Positions 1-12,343 of a DNA stretch of 64,000 nt are shown piece after piece; the first letter of the stretch is position 1; each line of letters opens with the position of its first letter. Source of the stretch: Saturnia japonica (lineage: Eukaryota > Arthropoda > Insecta > Lepidoptera > Saturniidae); assembly GCA_033032175.1 (NCBI GenBank), contig CM065304.1, forward strand, positions 8,556,001 through 8,620,000, read 5' to 3'. Both the position numbers and the translations under genes were made by a program. A model generated the notes under the pieces. That model saw only the letters and a list, made by a program, of their open reading frames with translations. It ran no database searches and was not told the DNA's origin.

Positions 1-122
1 GCTGCAGTTTTGTATACACGTTTCGCCGAATTTGAAGTTTTGACATGAAAGACACTGATCGGGTCCAGGGCCCCAACAGCCATCAGTTGAACATTGAGGA
101 TCACACACCAAATTTGCTTTTT
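1..122 (-). CDS. Egfr: Egfr exon 3, partial (start of second cysteine-rich region)
   Basis: Minus-strand exon entering from the left edge; the gene continues beyond base 1. Read right to left it gives a cysteine-rich stretch containing [18 protein letters not shown], the furin-like repeat pattern that follows the second L domain in EGF receptors. The acceptor is a clear TTCTACAG (CT on the plus strand at 123-124), so the exon begins at 122. Two bases before the first full codon complete a codon with the single base left by the preceding exon at 473, giving a phase-1 junction that preserves the frame. The visible part is about 40 residues and has no stops. It belongs to the extracellular part of the receptor; the transmembrane and kinase domains lie outside the window. 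Confidence 0.93.
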
Positions 123-472
123 CTGTAGAATTGAAGTTTGTTAGAGAACAACAATGTATAATTATAGGATATTGTTGAAGTTTTATTTATAAAATAGCTG
201 TTTTTATCCAATACATAATAAATATAATGTTTTAGGCGTATTTATTTTAACAACTCGGGTGTCGCGCAGCTTTCGTGAGCATTAGCCATTAATCGAGTTA
301 GTATATTATGATGTGTTGATTGTACAGGGTTACCTAGGGGACAAAATGAATTCGCTTGCAAATATAACAATTAAAAGAATATTGTCGCAATGGTTTTAAC
401 TATAGCTAAATACAAATTTATAATTGAGGATCCTCAAAAAATACATTAAAAAATACCGCGAAGCGAACTTAC
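123..472 (-). other. Egfr: Egfr intron 2
   Basis: A 350 bp intron between two receptor exons. The donor, read on the minus strand, is GTAAGT (472-467) and the acceptor is TTCTACAG ending at 123. It is AT-rich, and I see no element or conserved structure inside it. Confidence 0.9.
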
Positions 473-1873
473 CACAAGTCCTAGGATCACCATTTTTCTG
501 AATAATTTGTTTGTGATCTTTCGATTTAACTAATTTATTCCAAGCAATTTTTTCAGCGTAACAAAGATATCTGTTCTCCATTATTGCTATTGCTCCTGAA
601 TTCACTCTTTTTAATGATTTTAAACCCAAAGATTTCAGCGATGTCTTGACAACATAAAGGGAAGCGAAGAGATTTTCCACCACTTGCCGACCTCCTATTA
701 CTTCCAAATTTCGGAAGTAAGAGAGACTAGTAAAGTTTGCATGATGAGCTTGAACATTTAAATAACCAGTCACCTCACGAACTGTACTGAATACCTCTAA
801 AGCGTCCGGTTCCATTTTTGTATAGTGCTCACCAAACGAAAAGTCCGGATTAACATCTTGAAATCCTGTAAAAGTCATCTCTAATATTTCAATAGATCCA
901 TCTATTATAGTGCAGTCTTTGAAGCCAGCAATATTTCCTGAATGTATTGGTTTCTCCGCTCGGCAAGTTTTTGGGCAAGTAACATTACATGGTATGCATT
1001 CTCCATTCACTGCTGTCTTATTAGGAGGACAACTTCTTACGCAAGCACCATTATCTTTCAAAAGGTGTTCTGGGCAATTTCTTACACATGTTGCACCATA
1101 AGCGTATTTTCCATTGGGATTAGGTTCCCATGAATAAGAGGTAGGATTGTATATTTGCATTTGGGGACACTCCTGCGAGCAAGTCCCTTCATCATAAAAG
1201 TTTCGACATGCGAGGCATTGGCTCGGAAGTGGACCTGTGCACCCGCCAGCGCAAAAAGTGTTACAGCAATCGCGAGGATTCGGACCAAAGCATCGGCCTT
1301 GAGCACACTGTGGACTGCAGTTTATTTTAGAAAATTTTTGGCAATTTTCTGGACCTTCGCCCCAGCAACCCATTTCACAGCTAGGATGGCAACGTGAACA
1401 TTTACGTTCCGGCGTGGCGAAGTTGTATACATATACGTATGTTGCATTGACGCCTGTTATGATTTCATCCCAATTTATGGTCTTTACGTGGCAGAGGTTG
1501 AAATTGTTGTAAATACCGACGCTACCGCGTAGGACGTCTCGCAGGGCTGGTAGTTCAAGTGTGAAAGCTGATGACATCGTAATTATCAGAGCAAATTCTT
1601 CATCTCTTACATTAAGTTTGAAGAGGGTACGCCCGCGGATAATTTGAAGCTGTGGTAAAATGATCTGACGAACATTTACATGCGATATGAGCACGTATCC
1701 GGTTACCTCTCTAATGTATTTAAGAAAGGACAAATCCATAGTTTCATTTTGTAGCCATGTTAGCTCAAGGTTTCCATCAACGTAGGTGCAATTGGTGAAC
1801 CTATCGCGAAGATTCCTGTAGTGGGTCTCGCGGTTTGATGGGACAGATAATCGTCCATTCGTTCCAATGCATA
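473..1873 (-). CDS. Egfr: Egfr exon 2: L domain 1, furin-like cysteine-rich domain, L domain 2
   Basis: A 1401 nt exon encoding about 467 residues of the extracellular part of the epidermal growth factor receptor, the tyrosine-kinase receptor for Spitz/TGF-alpha-type ligands. In order it shows the conserved start CIGTNGRLSVPSN, receptor L domain 1 (roughly residues 15-150), the furin-like cysteine-rich domain with CWGEGPENCQ and CSPQCAQGRC (about 150-320), and L domain 2 (about 325-455). The dimerisation arm is recognisable as YNPTSY through GKYAYGATC, near 1095-1165. Several N-x-S/T glycosylation sites are present (NETM, NCTY, NATY, NVTC, NFTS). The acceptor TTATTTCAG fixes the right boundary at 1873 and the donor GTAAGT fixes the left at 473. 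The open frame beyond both ends is intron read-through. No stops or frameshifts occur, so this looks functional. Confidence 0.97.
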
Positions 1874-2512
1874 CTGAAATAAGAAACAAACTTATATTAG
1901 ATATAAAGTTAATATAACAATTTGCTAAGTTTCAATAAAACGATACAACTAATAATAAAAACAATATATTTATATTAGGTCGACGTTCGACATGTTTGGA
2001 ACAGAGAGCGTCGAACGAAGAGGCGGCCTCGTGTGGGCGGGATCTGAAGCCAGTTTCTTCGACTACGTTACACGTAACACCGCTATGCGTGATTAAGCAA
2101 AGAATAGTTTTACAATGCCGTTTTGCTATGTCGTAAGGAATGATTATTGACGAATGAAGCAGTCATGTAAAGCTGATTGATCGAAGTTAATTAAAATGTT
2201 CTATGTATACCGTTGTTTGTTTCATTTTACTACCTCCATGTGAGAATGGTTGTTAATAATAAATGGTTTGGTTACGTATCCCTAAATGTTAGTAATCGGA
2301 TGTTTTTAAAGTAAATATTTGGACGTTCGATATATTATTTATTTAATCGGACAGTTTTGGTTGAAACCGACCTATGTGTATTGTTACTAGTAAAATCGGC
2401 CTAATTTAATGACCAAGTATTTTAAATCCCAATAAAATTGTGTAGAGATTAAAAATGATAGTGTGGAGACCAAATAATCAGATGTGATATTTATTAGTGT
2501 AATTATTAAATA
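1874..2512. other. Intronic DNA with a small GC-rich patch
   Basis: Mostly AT-rich intron. Positions about 1978-2130 are noticeably richer in GC and CpG than the surroundings, with TTCTTCGACTA near 2056. A short open frame there (from 2114) is not supported as a gene. Otherwise I see nothing. Confidence 0.4.
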
Positions 2513-2739
2513 CTAGCTGTGTCCCAAGGGTTTATCCGTGTTAATTTTATCCGATAGACATCGCGCCACCAACGCACTCGTGTAGCCTATCATAATTGTT
2601 CTCACTTCCAGCAAGTAAAAATTATTTAAATTTTTCATGATCTGCCTAAACTATATGTCCATATAACATGCTAGAAAGGGCAAAATTTACCTTCATAAAA
2701 TTGTCTTGAAGTAACTTTTATTCGTAAGGATTAATATAG
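2513..2739 (-). mobile_element. Helitron-like fragment, family B
   Basis: The left edge is A followed by CTAGCTGTGTCCC, the reverse of a Helitron 3' end (CTAG-T). The inner text CAACGCACTCGTGTAGCC and the following TTGTTCTCACTT match the copy at 11908-12120. The right edge near 2739 resembles a 5' TCTATATTAAT terminus read in reverse. It is non-coding. Confidence 0.6.
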
Positions 2740-4239
2740 CATGCCTAAGAACAAAGCTAATAAAACAATTTTTAATATAAAAAAAAAAAATCATCGTAAA
2801 ATACCTTATTGTAGCTTATGTATAAAAGATAGGCATATACTATCCCGACCTTTTTTTAGATATATTAAGGGCCAATATTTTTGTAAAACATTGTACATAT
2901 TTCTGTATCATTAAGTATTAAGCCATCGCATGTGGATAAAGCTGTTCGCGAGGGTTTACACTTCTGACTTACTTAACAAAAATCAATATTTAAGTCGAGT
3001 TAAAAGTTGTAAACTAATGTTAGATAGCCTATACCATTTCTCGTAAATCGGGCTATCACATATTAAAAAAAATTCGACTGGTAGTTCCAGAGGTTAGCGT
3101 GTTTTAACAAACAACAAATTGTAAAATATAGAAATAGTAGAATATAGTATAGATTTTTAAATTGTTCTTTATTGTTTTCTTGGGATTTTACTTGTAAATA
3201 ATATTGTATTTTCGTAACTGAAGCCATTAAGTGACGTCCCGAAAACACACTGTGTATGTCTCTGAAGAGACACACAAATATGTGTATTATTCTCAAGGCT
3301 TAAAGATTGTAATTCGCCCATCGTGCTCTTCGAGGTTGTGAAGAGTATGTCCGCGCACAAAAATTACAGTTTTTGTCGTAGAACTGTATAGATAAATTTT
3401 AAGGTATTCATCCAAGTGGCAAGGTAAAATTTACCTGCTCGTCTAAATAACAAATGTTTTTTTTACACAAAAGTGTAGTGTTACTGTCGGTTATATGATA
3501 CATTTTAAGGTTTGTGCGAGTTATGTCACTGAATTTTTTGTCCAAAATTTTAAAATACATGTATAAAAATGATTTTTCGATTATTTTATGACTTCTAATA
3601 AATATAATAATTAAAAAAACGGTTGATTTATGTAAAAGAATTTTTACAAGTTTGTATAAATTACCGAATAAAAAAAAATTTAGATATGGAGAAAATTACG
3701 TTTCCCAAATTTATGTTATAATAACGCAAAAAAACTCTCCAAAATGCTACCCATGAATGAAAAAATATGGCTAAATTGGAAATTGTAACATTTATTCTGA
3801 AACATGGCGACTACACACCTAATACTATTCATTCGCTTTGCCACTTACGTTTAAATAACTGATTTGTGGTGTCGCCGAATAATGCTGTACTGAATGTCAT
3901 TTATGGTTGTTTCAATTTGGTGGTTTATAATGTGGGTAGCAGAGATCTGTCCGGTCGACCCAGATGTTAACGATGACATCCGCGATAGTATATAGGTGTG
4001 TGCAAGCTCGTTCATATGATCACTGTTTCTGATATGAAATATATTTTTAGTGAATCTAACGTTGTAATTTTATTTTTGGAATTACCATATATCATGTTTA
4101 TTGAAAAACAATTTCAATAGTTATGCTGATTGCACTACAGCTTTAATGTACTTTTATCATTTAGAAACAAAAAAGTATAACAATAATTCCATTTTGTCGA
4201 GAATATATTAATTTTATATGAATATTTGTAATGTTTACA
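2740..4239. other. Unassigned AT-rich intron sequence
   Basis: No coding frame, terminal repeat or recognisable element was found. It has scattered A/T homopolymers. The open frames here are short and low-complexity. Confidence 0.5.
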
Positions 4240-4530
4240 TGGCTAGAAAACCACTTTCAACTCGAAAATATCTTTGGCTCTTTAAGTGACAACAATTCGA
4301 CCAAGTTTGGGAGGCGTCATTCTGTTAGGCAATCCCTCACTTGCACACCACGCTTGCTTCGCCGACTGGTTTGTCGCAGGGCGATGTTTTTATCCAGTTA
4401 CTTGCATTCTGAGGCATTGGAACCAGTTTCACTCGACCATTTCGTTCTTGCTCGACCTTTCACTACAATCCCTTGTTGTACTCCGAGTCTTGCTGGGGCC
4501 GATCACTGATTACTTTAGGCTTACGAAGAA
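4240..4530. other. GC-rich island of unknown nature in Egfr intron 1
   Basis: About 290 bp visibly richer in GC than its flanks, with two overlapping plus-strand open frames of 82-92 codons. I do not recognise either translation, and there is no signal peptide or known motif. It may be a remnant of a repeat, a regulatory patch or an unannotated exon; the sequence alone does not decide. Confidence 0.3.
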
Positions 4531-5284
4531 ATGAAGCATTGGATATGTAAAGTTTCACCGTAACAAAATAAGTCGTCAATGAGAACAATTTCGAAAACCA
4601 AACAAGAATTCAACGAAAGTGAAATAAATTTTATACATAGATACAGTAACAAAAAACAACGAACAACATAAGTCCAGTAAATTATACAATGTTAATATAA
4701 TTTAAAATTGTAATCCTTGACCCTCCGGGACAAAAGAACGTTATTTACAAATCGTGGAAACGAAGCAAACTCGTATTGAATACAAATGTTTATACAAGAA
4801 CTGACGCAAGTGAATATTGAGCAACGTTTTGAAAACTCTACCTACGGTGATTATCAAAAACAGTATAAGTTAATTGTATTATAATTTAGGAAGTACGTAA
4901 AAGCACCAGTATTTATTATTATTGATTGCATTAATTATAAATTAAGAATCTTTAATTATAATTAGGTGAAACCCAATGATATTAAATTTATAGAATTTAA
5001 TCATATTAGTTGCATTACAATGAAGTCAAATTTTCTTTTGATGTCAATCATTTGCGCGTTGAACTCTCTTGAACGCCCGTTTAAATTTTTTGTTGGACAC
5101 ATGTTACTTACTAGTTTTCCGTTCGCGGTTTCACTCGCGTAAAGAGTGGACTGTAAGATTTGTATAGTTTGTTTATTTATATTTTCATTTCGTTTCTCTT
5201 CTTAGGGGTTAGGTTTTATAAAATATCGAAATAGGTGTTTCATTAACTTTATCCCTGGAACAAGCAGTAACATTTGAAAAAAAA

Positions 5285-5499
5285 AATGCGGTTTATTGAT
5301 GATATTTTTAAGGTATATAATTTATGTTTTGGCTCTAGGGAGTGGACCGGTAACTGTGAAGGTCAAGCAATTTGGCAAGCTGTAGGCAAGTACGGGAAGT
5401 AAGAACAACGATAGGCTATACGAATTTATTAGCGGTGCTGTGGCGAAGAATTGGCCGAATAATTAATATAACACGGACGAAACCGTGAGGCATCGCTAG
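5285..5499 (+). mobile_element. Helitron-like element, family B
   Basis: It ends in CGTGAGGCATCGCTAG followed by T, a Helitron-type CTRR end with the following T at the insertion point. The body (AAGTACGGGAAGTAAGAACAA, then CGATAGGCTATACG) is the reverse complement of the copies at 11908-12120 and 34389-34728. The left end is uncertain. It carries no coding capacity. Confidence 0.65.
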
Positions 5500-5719
5500 T
5501 TTTCCATGTTACTTTTGCCCACCCGTTTCACTGGTTTAGAGAAACCTGAGAAAGCTCTATTTAAACAATATAAATACATTTCAAAATTTCTAAGTTTAAG
5601 AATTTAGGCTTCTAAGGTGACGTGTCAATCAGTCAATTGGTTAGTCAGGCATTTATCTAGAAAGTTAGCCAACTTAACGAAGACAATTTGCATAATTTCC
5701 TATGTCATTTAATAGATGC

Positions 5720-5980
5720 AGAAGTTGAGGGGTTATAGGCTAGCGTGGTATGGGCATTTCATGGGGAGGGATGAAAGTTATATAACTTAAAGTATGTTAA
5801 GTAAGAAGGTGGATGAATATAAGAGTAGAGGAAGACCGAAGAAGGTATAGATGGATTGTGTGAAGAATGATATGCGTATAAAAAATGTGAATACTGAGAT
5901 GATATTTGATAGAGTAGAGTGGAAGTAGTAAACATATTGTGCCGACCCTACTTAAGTAGGATAAGGGGTAAGAAGAAGAA
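5720..5980 (+). pseudogene. RTE-like retrotransposon 3' fragment, family 1
   Basis: This is the eroded C-terminal end of a non-LTR reverse transcriptase. With in-frame stops it reads WYGHFMGRDESYIT, then SRGRPKK, MDCVKNDM, VNTEM and TYCADPT, a pattern common at the end of lepidopteran RTE-like proteins. It finishes with a GAAGAAGAA-type tail. Related fragments lie at 32258-32640, 49140-49390 and 51665-51915. Only the last ~80 codons remain and several stops make it inactive. Confidence 0.72.
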
Positions 5981-6642
5981 ATAATTTAATAGATACAGAG
6001 TTGTTTTATCGAAATTGTGATCTTTAAAATATTATTTTTTACTGGGATTTTCTACATTTTATCCTTACGACTATACAAATATGTTAATAGAAAATAATGA
6101 TTATTTTCAAATACAATATAAGTTTGCTTGTTATATATCGAATTCAATAATTATTAGTACGACTATAATATGAAACATTACTATAATATGTTTTGAGAAA
6201 CGAATGAATATCACTAATAATATGGAACACTGATTTAATGATTTTCCTCATTTCAACAGAAATAATCTACAAAAGAATTCAAGTAATTTTGGTGTAAAAT
6301 TCCGGTTATGATAGTCGTGTTTGACAGTAGATATCGGCTGCGGGTCAAGAAACTCGACGGTCAGTCCATTCTTGAATATCATTATAACTTGATTAGAGGA
6401 AGCCGTTAATCTGCATTTGAAATTTGTGGGAAAAAACTATCCACATTTCTTTCCTAATGCGTGAACTATCGTTTTTAACAGTTCATATTATATTACGTTT
6501 TCTTATTGCTCCACAATTTCTACATTACACCTATAGCATAACTTATGCTTTAATATTAAATGAACTAAAATTGTAATTATTATTTAATGCACTATGCAAA
6601 AATGCGTACCTACATTGTGTTTTACGGAACTAGGAATATAAT

Positions 6643-7915
6643 AGGTCTTTTTTACCTATGAAATTGCCGTTCTGCAGTACTGGCCATTTCAAATAAAAAT
6701 AATTTTTGTTTGGCTAAGAAATCTAATTTCAAATTAATTTTATTTTAAAAACATGGAATTCTTTTTCCAAAAGTAGTCATTTGTTTATTGATTAGTGTTA
6801 AATTTTCATCGCATTTCAATCTTTTTTGTCATCATAGATACGTTAAAAATTCGAGTAATTATGGAATATGAGTACCGTCGTGGCAGCAACGCGGCACAAG
6901 CGGCACGCAACATCAACGACGTTTACGGAGCTAACACTACAAACCAACGCACCACCTGTTATTGGTTTACTCGATTCCGTTCTGGGAATTTCGACCTGAA
7001 AAATGAACCTCGCGGTCGTCCGAAGACTTTGGTCGACAATGACGAATTAAAGGCGATTGTGGAAGCTGATGATACACAATCTACGCCTGAATTAACAGCA
7101 GCTTTCGACGTTAGCGTCAAAACAATATTGGTCCATTTGCGTCACATTGGCAAGTTAAAAAAGCTTGAAAAATGGGTGCCCCACGAACTCAATGATCGCC
7201 AGCGCGAAGTACGCTTCGAGACGTGCCTTGCACTGCTCAACAGACACACAAATGAGGGAATGTTGAACCGCATTGTTACCTGCGATGAAAAATGGATTTT
7301 GTTTGATAACCGCAAGCGCTCAGCAAGTTGGTTGGATCCTGGTTCAGCACCTAAACAATGCCCTAAACGAAAACTTACCCCTAGAAAAGTGGTGGTCACT
7401 GTTTGGTGGTCTAGCGCCGGTGTGATTCATCACAGCTTCTTACCAAACGGGGTGAGCATTACTGCAGATGTGTACTGTGAAGAACTGAACACAATGATGG
7501 AGAAGCTGACACATGTCCAACCAGCATTGGTCAATCGCTCGTCTCCGCTGCTCCTGCACGACCTCATACTGCACAGCAGACGGTCTCCAAGTTGCAAGAA
7601 CTGGGGTTGGAAGTTCTCCGTCATCCGCCCTACTCACCAGACCTTGCGCCTACAGACTACTACTTTTTCCAGAATTTGGATAACTCCTTGGCGGGGAAAA
7701 AATTCAATACCCGAGAGGCAGTACAAAATGCCTTTGAAGAATTTGTTGCCTCCCGTCCAGCTGATTTCTTTAAGAACGACATCAATAAACTGCCACTGCG
7801 CTGGCAAAGATGCATTGAATGCATGGGTGCTTACTGCGATTAATACAAATAAAAAATACATGAAAAAAATTTGTTTAAATTTTTTCATACAAAATGGCAA
7901 CTTCTTAGGTCTTAA
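6643..7915 (+). mobile_element. mariner transposon 1
   Basis: A Tc1/mariner element of about 1.27 kb. Imperfect terminal inverted repeats can be read: ACCTATGAAATTGCC near 6654 on the left and its counterpart GGCAACTTCTTAGGT near 7896-7910 on the right. The outermost bases and the TA duplication are not certain because the ends have diverged. It encloses the transposase pseudogene at 6861-7843. Confidence 0.8.
6861..7843 (+). pseudogene. mariner transposase (DD34D), frameshifted
   Basis: Cut-and-paste transposase of the mariner family. The start is taken at 6861 (MEYEYRRGSNAAQAARN) because the family begins there; the frame is open further upstream. Visible parts are the N-terminal helix-turn-helix region, the linker motif WVPHEL, the first catalytic Asp in TCDEKW (near 7284), the second in LLLHD (near 7560), and HPPYSPDLAPTDYYFF with the third Asp. 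Just after LLLHD about 10 bases are missing, removing the usual N-A-R-P residues and shifting the frame; the remaining 3' part is open to a stop at 7843. All three catalytic aspartates are still encoded, so this is a recently dead copy. It resembles the cecropia/Hsmar1-like group, from memory only. Confidence 0.88.
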
Positions 7916-10900
7916 TATAACGTTTTTTTTACTCACCTAATTTTAAGTTATGCTGTTGTTGACGATGGTAACATTAGCATCTCAAAGGCTAAATAGACTA
8001 AAAGTTATAGATTTTCAAATTAATACCTCTGCTCCCGCGGGTGGCATATATGTCAATTTTACGTTCTTTTTGCTATGTAAAGGAACAAAAGGGTTAATGA
8101 TTCTAGAAATAAGGGATTAATCATTAAGAGATTTTATGGAATTTCAATATGACGAGCTGATTTTAAATTAGATACATTATAATGCAAAATATAAATTTTA
8201 AGCATCAATAATTGCGAAAATGATTATGTAAGAGATAAAATTGAAAACGATTTCTTCTTGGAATTAGATGTGAATTCCTTCATCTAAGTTATAAAGAGAT
8301 TAAAATGATAATTATTTCTAGAAATCGGATAATTATTAAACGTCTTGAAGAGATATATATACGCTGAGCGAATAAACTATTGAAACATATGGCACATTAG
8401 ATATATGTACTATGCATTTTATGTACACACAAAGCGCTCGAAGCATACGATTCAACTTATTGTTTTTTGGAATCTTGTAAAATTCACCGATTTGCACTTG
8501 TGAATTGTTTAATGTTTAACAAGCATTCTTGGCTTTACAAATTTCTCTCCCTAAGCTGTTTACTTAGTTGTACTTGAGTTGTACTTAGTTTTTTTCTAAA
8601 TAAAAATCAATTAAATTGTAACGTCCTTAACTGTCAACAGCATCATCATTTTGTAAAATAATTTGTACTATCAATCAATAAGGAAATTTAAAAATCTCGA
8701 TCTTGGATGCCAACTTTTAATTAATACTATTAGGTGTACAATTATTGTATACATATGAACAAAATGGTTTCTCGGAAACGACACTAACGATTTGGAAGGA
8801 ATTTTGTATTAATTTTTTTATACTTAACTAAATAGCTGTTATGTTTTTTACTAAATACACCGAGCGGAACTTCATCACCTAGATATTATTACTATTATTT
8901 GTATTAAAAAATTTTATATGTGAGTGTGACTATCGAGTCCGGATTCCGGTGCATTATCGAGTGCATAAGAAATAAATACCAAAACCAGGATATTTACTTA
9001 TTTAAGTACTTAAAAAAATGAGGCACTAAATTGTAAAAAAATCTGGTTTCCAGTTAAAAAGCAATTATTGAGATAATTCAATTAAAAAGTACCTTTTCAA
9101 ACTTTTCGGTATTTATAATATAGGTTATTCTATTTTACGAAAAGTAACACATTTGTAGCATCAAGCTATGTATACCAGAGTATTGAATGATAATAAATTA
9201 AAATCACATAATGCTACTTAATTATAAAACTTAAAAAACTTTTTGTCTTGGAATGGAGAGGCCAATAATAGGACACAAAAATTGCTTGGACGTGCATATA
9301 AAAAAACTAATCTTTCGCTCTACTACCATGCTTAGACAAGATAACTAACCAGTATTTTTAAAATAAAATGTCAAGATTAATAATGCAAATTTATGAAACA
9401 GTGAAGGATTGTCGAATTACATTTCTGTCGATAAAAAATTTGCCATCAAATTAACAAGCACACCAAAGAAGTCCATAAAACATGTATGTACAACTTAGGT
9501 AGCTATTTAATATTGTTAATTTATGCGCGTAAATAATTGAATATACAAATAGAATTAGCGTGTGAAGTGCTAAATTATAGAACAAAAAATATGAAATCGG
9601 TTTTTAAAGTAGCCTTATTGTAAACGTTGTTTACAAATTCCTGAGAATAAAAATGTAGAAGGAAAATATCACTTGAAAAAATGGCAATATGCAATTTTGT
9701 TACTGTAAATAAATTTTGTTAATGCATAACCAAGTTGTACCAGAGCGGCGATTGCGTCCGATACATTTTCTTTTTGTTTATTTTGGTTGCTATATTTTTC
9801 CTTTAAATGAGCTTGTCAAAAGATTATATTCTGAAAGCACTGAAACCTAGTTTTAATTAATTAATTAATAACCAAAAATTAGTTTTCAAAATTAAGGGCT
9901 CTTATTATACATCCACCACTTTTTTTAAAGAACTGTTTAAAACCAAAGGTACTTTAAAAAATCATATATAGAAATATAAGTAACAATTAGATAACTCGTC
10001 GTGTCTTTAAGTCTGAAAAATTATGTGGCTTTTCAACTTTTCACTTAAGTTACAAAATCTTTTCCTTGACGCCTGTTTATCAGGATACATTTTCTAACTT
10101 TTATATTTTCGGCTTTGATTTCATGAGTCAGTCGACCAGGACCTCTTAATATAATAATTTGATTATGATATTTTTGTTTCGATACTGCATTTTTTTTTTG
10201 TTCGTGTCTATAAATATCTAGTAACAGGATTTACAGAAATATTGTCTTCATATTATTCGGTGTAGTGGATAAAGTTAACAAAGTTGCGTGTGAACATCTC
10301 TATTATGGTTACACTAAAGGAGTTACATATCATGCAAGAATTTTTAAATTATTGCACAGATTTGTTATTAAGCGGCGTTATGAAACCATTCCGTGTCAAA
10401 TGGATGATGACGATGTTGTAAAATGCGTTAAAAGTTTAAAGTATTTCTTTATGTTGACCGTTGATATTTCAGGGGTATTAATATCTTTATCTAGTTCGTA
10501 ATGCGACTTAGTTTGATTATAAACGAAATATTTTTAATCAAACTGTTCTTTTGTTTCCTAAGTTACTATAGCATATAGATTAACCAAGCTGTAGATACAA
10601 ATTTTTATTTTGCACAGATATGCCTTTGATTTTAAGCATTTATAAATAGAGGAAATTTAGGTCATTTCAATATTAAATTAGTCAGAATTAGTACCTTTAA
10701 ATTGCAAATAATTTTTATACTAGTACAATTATAATATAAACAAATGAATGCAAAAAAGTTCTATTGATACGTTGTAATATATATTTACATAAAACATTCA
10801 CCTATAGTTAATTGCTATCAAATTCTATAAAACCAGTGCATCAAACTCTACCTGCTTAGAATACTTCCTATATTACACAATTTACGACAGCGATGGTTTT

Positions 10901-11907
10901 TTTAACAAATTCACTAACATTTCAATCAAGTTGCATGTAAATTAATTTCGTTAATGTTCTAATTAAAATAAATATTTTCATGTCAATAAGACTTCATTCA
11001 ATTTAAGCTCCTGAGGAGACACTAACTTATAAACATTAAAACGCTACCACCTGTTCGGAAATCATACCTGTCATCGGCAGCCAGCAAGAAACTCGATCTG
11101 GTTTATCATTTTTTCTTGACCGTGTAAACAATGTTTACAATTAATAATTATATTATTTTAGTTGATATATAGAAAATAAGTCTTCTTCTTCTTATTTTTC
11201 CTAACTTGGCAACCAGACCTCTTTAATTAAGAACATTACCGCCATTATCAAGTGAATATAGTGCCCTGTCTTAAGACGATTTCAGTATCCTAACAAGATG
11301 GTAGCTCCCTTGTTAGAACTTTCTAGGGAGTTTTTGTAGGATCTCAGAATGCATGCTCTTAGTTTATACTTATAACCCACTTCACTTATACAAAAAAACC
11401 AAACATACATACATACATACATAAATCACGACGACAAACGCCTCCAATATTATATAATATAGGGTCAAAAATATAAATAAATGAATTAAAAATAAAAGCA
11501 ACAACATGTCACTTCAAGATCCCGCCAAAAACTTAGAGAAGGATCACCAATGATCCACAGTATAAAAATATTTTTTAGTAAAACCTGCTTGACATGGTCC
11601 TTGTACAATTTATTGTCTGTGAAATCGTTAAGAACCTTAGAAACCTCGTTATATATTAGAATCTATCACTATGAAGTAAAAAAACTTCTACTAGTCTTAT
11701 TGAGTCTAAAGTCGTTAATGCAAACAGCCTTATATTTTTACAGGGTGAAAAATATACATCTAAGGTTTAATCTAAGACGGCCCTACATGTGTGCATTAAC
11801 CACAATACAAGTTCTCCTTGGTCACGGATAGCAAATTTATTTACGTAATGGCCGTGTAACATTTTCCTGTACCAGATTGATTAAGTTTCTTAAAATTATT
11901 ATAAATA
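7916..11907. other. Unassigned intron sequence, few repeat scraps
   Basis: Long AT-rich stretch without a recognisable gene. Minor items: near 11040-11115 a motif (GCTACCACCTGTTCGGAA ... GCAAGAAACTCG) resembling a common lepidopteran dispersed repeat; CTTCTTCTTCTTATTTTT at about 11180, which could be the reversed tail of an RTE-like element; and a CATA microsatellite at about 11404-11424. The open frames at 10265-10501 and 11550-11831 match nothing I know. Confidence 0.4.
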
Positions 11908-12120
11908 TTAGCTTTGCCATGGTTTCACTCGTGTTAAATTTATTCAACCAATTCCAACGCCGCCGCCAACGCACTCGTGTAGCCTTATCTTTGTTCTCAC
12001 TTACCTTACTTGTCTACAGCTTGTCAGAATGCTTGACCTTCATGGTTACGGATTCACTCCTTAGGGTCGTAGGCCGTAGCATTAAGTTACATAGCTTATA
12101 TATCGTTTCTCAATAAATAC
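11908..12120 (-). mobile_element. Helitron-like element, family B
   Basis: It starts near TTAGCTTTGCCATGGTTTC, a mutated version of the family's reversed CTAG end. It contains the family core CTACAGCTTGTCAGAATG, then TTGACCTTCATGGTTACG and CTTAGGGTCGTAGG. The same core occurs at 27717, 34389 and 42665 (minus) and reversed at 5285 and 30222. Confidence 0.65.
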
Positions 12121-12184
12121 TACTTAATATTTAATAATAAATAATTAATTAACACTAATAACACTAAATAATTAATTACAACTG

Positions 12185-12343
12185 TGAAAGTTTGTAACTC
12201 AATCACGCAAAACTGTCTGAATGGTTTTGGATAAATGTTGGTACACAGATTGCTTACAACCTGGATTAACTCATAGGGTTTTTACTTTTTATCCTAGTTA
12301 AAAAAAATGTAGTTCACACAAGCGGAGCCGCGGGTGAGGCTAG
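12185..12343 (+). mobile_element. Helitron 3' part, family C
   Basis: It contains TTTGTAACTCAATCACGC and ends GCGGAGCCGCGGGTGAGG-CTAG followed by T at 12344. This matches a very common short lepidopteran Helitron; the full-length copy in this window is at 26164-26479 on the other strand. Its 5' end is lost or diverged. Confidence 0.7.

Noticed and set aside
396..472. Extension of the Egfr frame past Cys-Gly to a later stop
   Set aside because: A GTAAGT donor at 472-467 and a phase-matched next exon show this is intron read-through.
2114..2150. Short frame starting MPFCYVV, faintly like the start of a THAP domain
   Set aside because: It stops after about 11 codons and lacks the later zinc ligands.
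4231..4534. 82- and 92-codon frames in the GC-rich island
   Set aside because: Two overlapping frames are open and neither is recognised; kept only as an unexplained island.
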